Shown: positions 62,474 to 64,000 of the stretch, piece after piece
Numbering within the stretch: the first letter of the stretch is position 1
Layout of the letters: each line of letters opens with the position of its first letter
DNA from: Mesostigma viride
Lineage: Eukaryota > Streptophyta > Mesostigmatophyceae > Mesostigmatales > Mesostigmataceae
DNA: 64,000 bases
Assembly (NCBI GenBank): GCA_009746045.1
Contig: RPFO01000359.1
Span: 2,501-66,500 of the forward strand
Direction of reading: 5' to 3'
Made by a program: the position numbers and the translations under genes
Notes under the pieces: model-generated
Seen by the model: the letters and a program-made list of their open reading frames with translations, nothing else
Databases searched by the model: none
What the model was told of the DNA's origin: nothing

Positions 62474-63020
62474 GTGGGTTCTCTTACTCACTCGTTATGC
62501 TTCTTCTCGAGTTGGGTTCTCTGGTTCATTCCAGAATTGCCCTGTCTGTTTCGAGGTGGGTTCTCTTACTCACTCGTTATGCTTCTTCTCGAGTTGGGTT
62601 CTCTGGTTCATTCCAGAATTGCCCTGTCTGTTTCGAGGTGGGTTCTCTTACTCACTCGTTATGCTTCTTCTCGAGTTGGGTTCTCTGGTTCATTCCAGAA
62701 TTGCCCTGTCTGTTTCGAGGTGGGTTCTCTTACTCACTCGTTATGCTTCTTCTCGAGTTGGGTTCTCTGGTTCATTCCAGAATTGCCCTGTCTGTTTCGA
62801 GGTGGGTTCTCTTACTCACTCGTTATGCTTCTTCTCGAGTTGGGTTCTCTGGTTCATTCCAGAATTGCCCTGTCTGTTTCGAGGTGGGTTCTCTTACTCA
62901 CTCGTTATGCTTCTTCTCGAGTTGGGTTCTCTGGTTGCACCAGAATTGCCCTGTCTGTTTCGAGGTGGGTTCTCTTACTCACTCGTTATGCTTCTTCTCG
63001 AGTTGGGTTCTCTGGTTCAT
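62453..63020 (+). repeat. 82-bp tandem array duplicating an exon end with its intron, seven copies
   Basis: Each unit consists of AATTGCCCTGTCTGTTTCGAG (21 nt, NCPVCFE) and a 61-nt segment beginning GTGGGT and ending TTCCAG. Starts at 62453, 62535, 62617, 62699, 62781, 62863 and 62944; the unit before the last is 81 bp and ends GCACCAG. The first copy is the end of the normal exon 62388-62473. Copies look identical apart from that one boundary. Confidence 0.95.
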
Positions 63021-64000
63021 TTGTAATAGTGCGGCGGCATGCATAAAACCTTCCCTGGCTCCTAATTACGCTTGAGCCGGGTTCTGTTATTTACGTGAAC
63101 CAACTTCACTGCTAGCACCAGATTTTTATGATAATCATGCACCCCAAGTGTTTTGCGGCGGGGCCACATACTTGAAGCAGCATGGCAGGACCAGAAGTAC
63201 CTCACAGCGTTTCGTGGGGCAGTTGGTCCTTACTCCAAGGTGGTCGGGATCCGGGTCGTCTCCCGTCGCTGGAGGTGGGACAGCGGTATCTCACAGGAAC
63301 CACCGAAAACTTTGGCAGGGAACCACCGAAAACTTACAAGTGGGTACAGGACCACCCAGATGTGATAATCTCCCGACGCGATGATCGCGCTTCTGGTGTT
63401 TCCCTTGGGCTGTGTCTGGACTTTGTAGTCCATGGGTCACTTCGCTTGAAGCTTCCTTTAGTATGTGGCATGAGCAATGCATAGTGTATAGGAGTGGTTC
63501 GTAAGGCTTCAAGCCTTCCCACAGGGGTTTTGTGAGCCAACGGCCGTTAGACATTGAAAACCATTATCATGTGCATTTCATACGTTTGATAGGGTGGCAT
63601 GAAGTTAGGATATGTTGTCAAGAAGCTAAGTATGTGGTTGGCCCTTTTTTCTGCCCAGAAAGGGCCTCCAAAAAATCAAGCTGGGTAAAAAACATGTGCA
63701 TGATGTGACATGTACAATGCGTAGTGTATATAGGGCTGGCTCGTAAGGCCTCAAAGGACGCGGCCGCATCTCTAATAATCGTGCTCCCGGGTTCCTATCG
63801 CTATTCGGTTCAGTATTTCAAAGTCTTTGTGATAAGGCAAAGGTAGCGTATAGCGTACGTACACAGTAAACTTTACTGGTCAAAGTTTAGGATACTTTTG
63901 GCGGCTGTGTCGTCTGCCTCTAGTCGCAGAGTTCTGCCTCGATAGTCGCAGAGGACAGAACCATGCCAGGCTTGCGCACAAAGATTTGCGTCACAGCCGA
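63021..64000. other. Window end, no exon recognised
   Basis: Expected to be intron or the 3' part of the CHY/RING gene. I searched for the remaining RING pattern (CGH--H--C) and the zinc ribbon and found neither. AACCACCGAAAACTT occurs as a close pair (63298-63335), and GTGCATGATG/GTAGTGTATA strings recur near 63480 and 63720, a decayed direct repeat. Confidence 0.4.

Overview
The window is nuclear DNA of a eukaryote, most likely a green alga. Genes are broken by GT-AG introns that can be placed from reading phase. The products are plant/alga-type: GT47 exostosin-like glycosyltransferases (one with an EGF-like module), aldo-keto reductases of the xylose/mannose-6-phosphate reductase type, an isopenicillin-N-synthase-like dioxygenase, an inositol polyphosphate 5-phosphatase and a plant CHYR-type CHY zinc-finger/RING protein. 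Telomere-like repeats are CCCTAAA/TTTAGGG. The genus cannot be fixed from sequence alone.

Layout. 1-3388 (+): 3' part of an EGF + GT47 gene. 6412-8559 (-): aldo-keto reductase 1. 9964-15784 (+): a second, complete GT47 gene in five exons (505 aa). 16000-23700: a nest of retroposon remnants. 24039-27210 (-): aldo-keto reductase 2, a duplicate of the first with identical exon structure. 28.7-30.7 kb: retroposon ends and a 450-bp GGAT/GGGT tract. 31465-32700 (-): intronless 2-oxoglutarate/Fe(II) oxygenase. 35636-44733 (+): 5-phosphatase, seven exons, 929 aa. 46.1-49.5 kb: a second retroposon nest. 51413-62473 and beyond (+): CHY zinc-finger/RING gene, seven exons recovered (199 codons), running into an unusual tandem array. 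The genes are independent; no pathway link is visible beyond the paralogue pairs.

The most interesting content lies between and inside the genes. (1) A family of retroposons encodes only an L1-ORF1p-like protein (coiled coil, RRM-like region, C-terminal domain) and goes straight from the ORF1 stop to a 3' UTR and a TTAA-type tail, with no reverse transcriptase. Separate fragments carry the C-terminus of a LINE ORF2. Both kinds end in the same short 3' hairpins: CTCC-CAAC-GGAG, or an 8-bp stem starting CACGTRAC that shows a compensatory base change. This suggests ORF1-only elements mobilised in trans through a shared 3' signal. (2) In the CHY/RING gene an exon end plus its intron is repeated seven times in an 82-bp array; each unit carries an acceptor, a 21-nt in-phase mini-exon for the first RING CPVC knuckle, and a donor. 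(3) The two reductase genes share a 325-bp block with one visible difference while other exons have diverged, and copy 1 has His at the catalytic Tyr48 position. (4) Long intronic and intergenic microsatellites, some of which grew from seeds inside LINE 3' UTRs.
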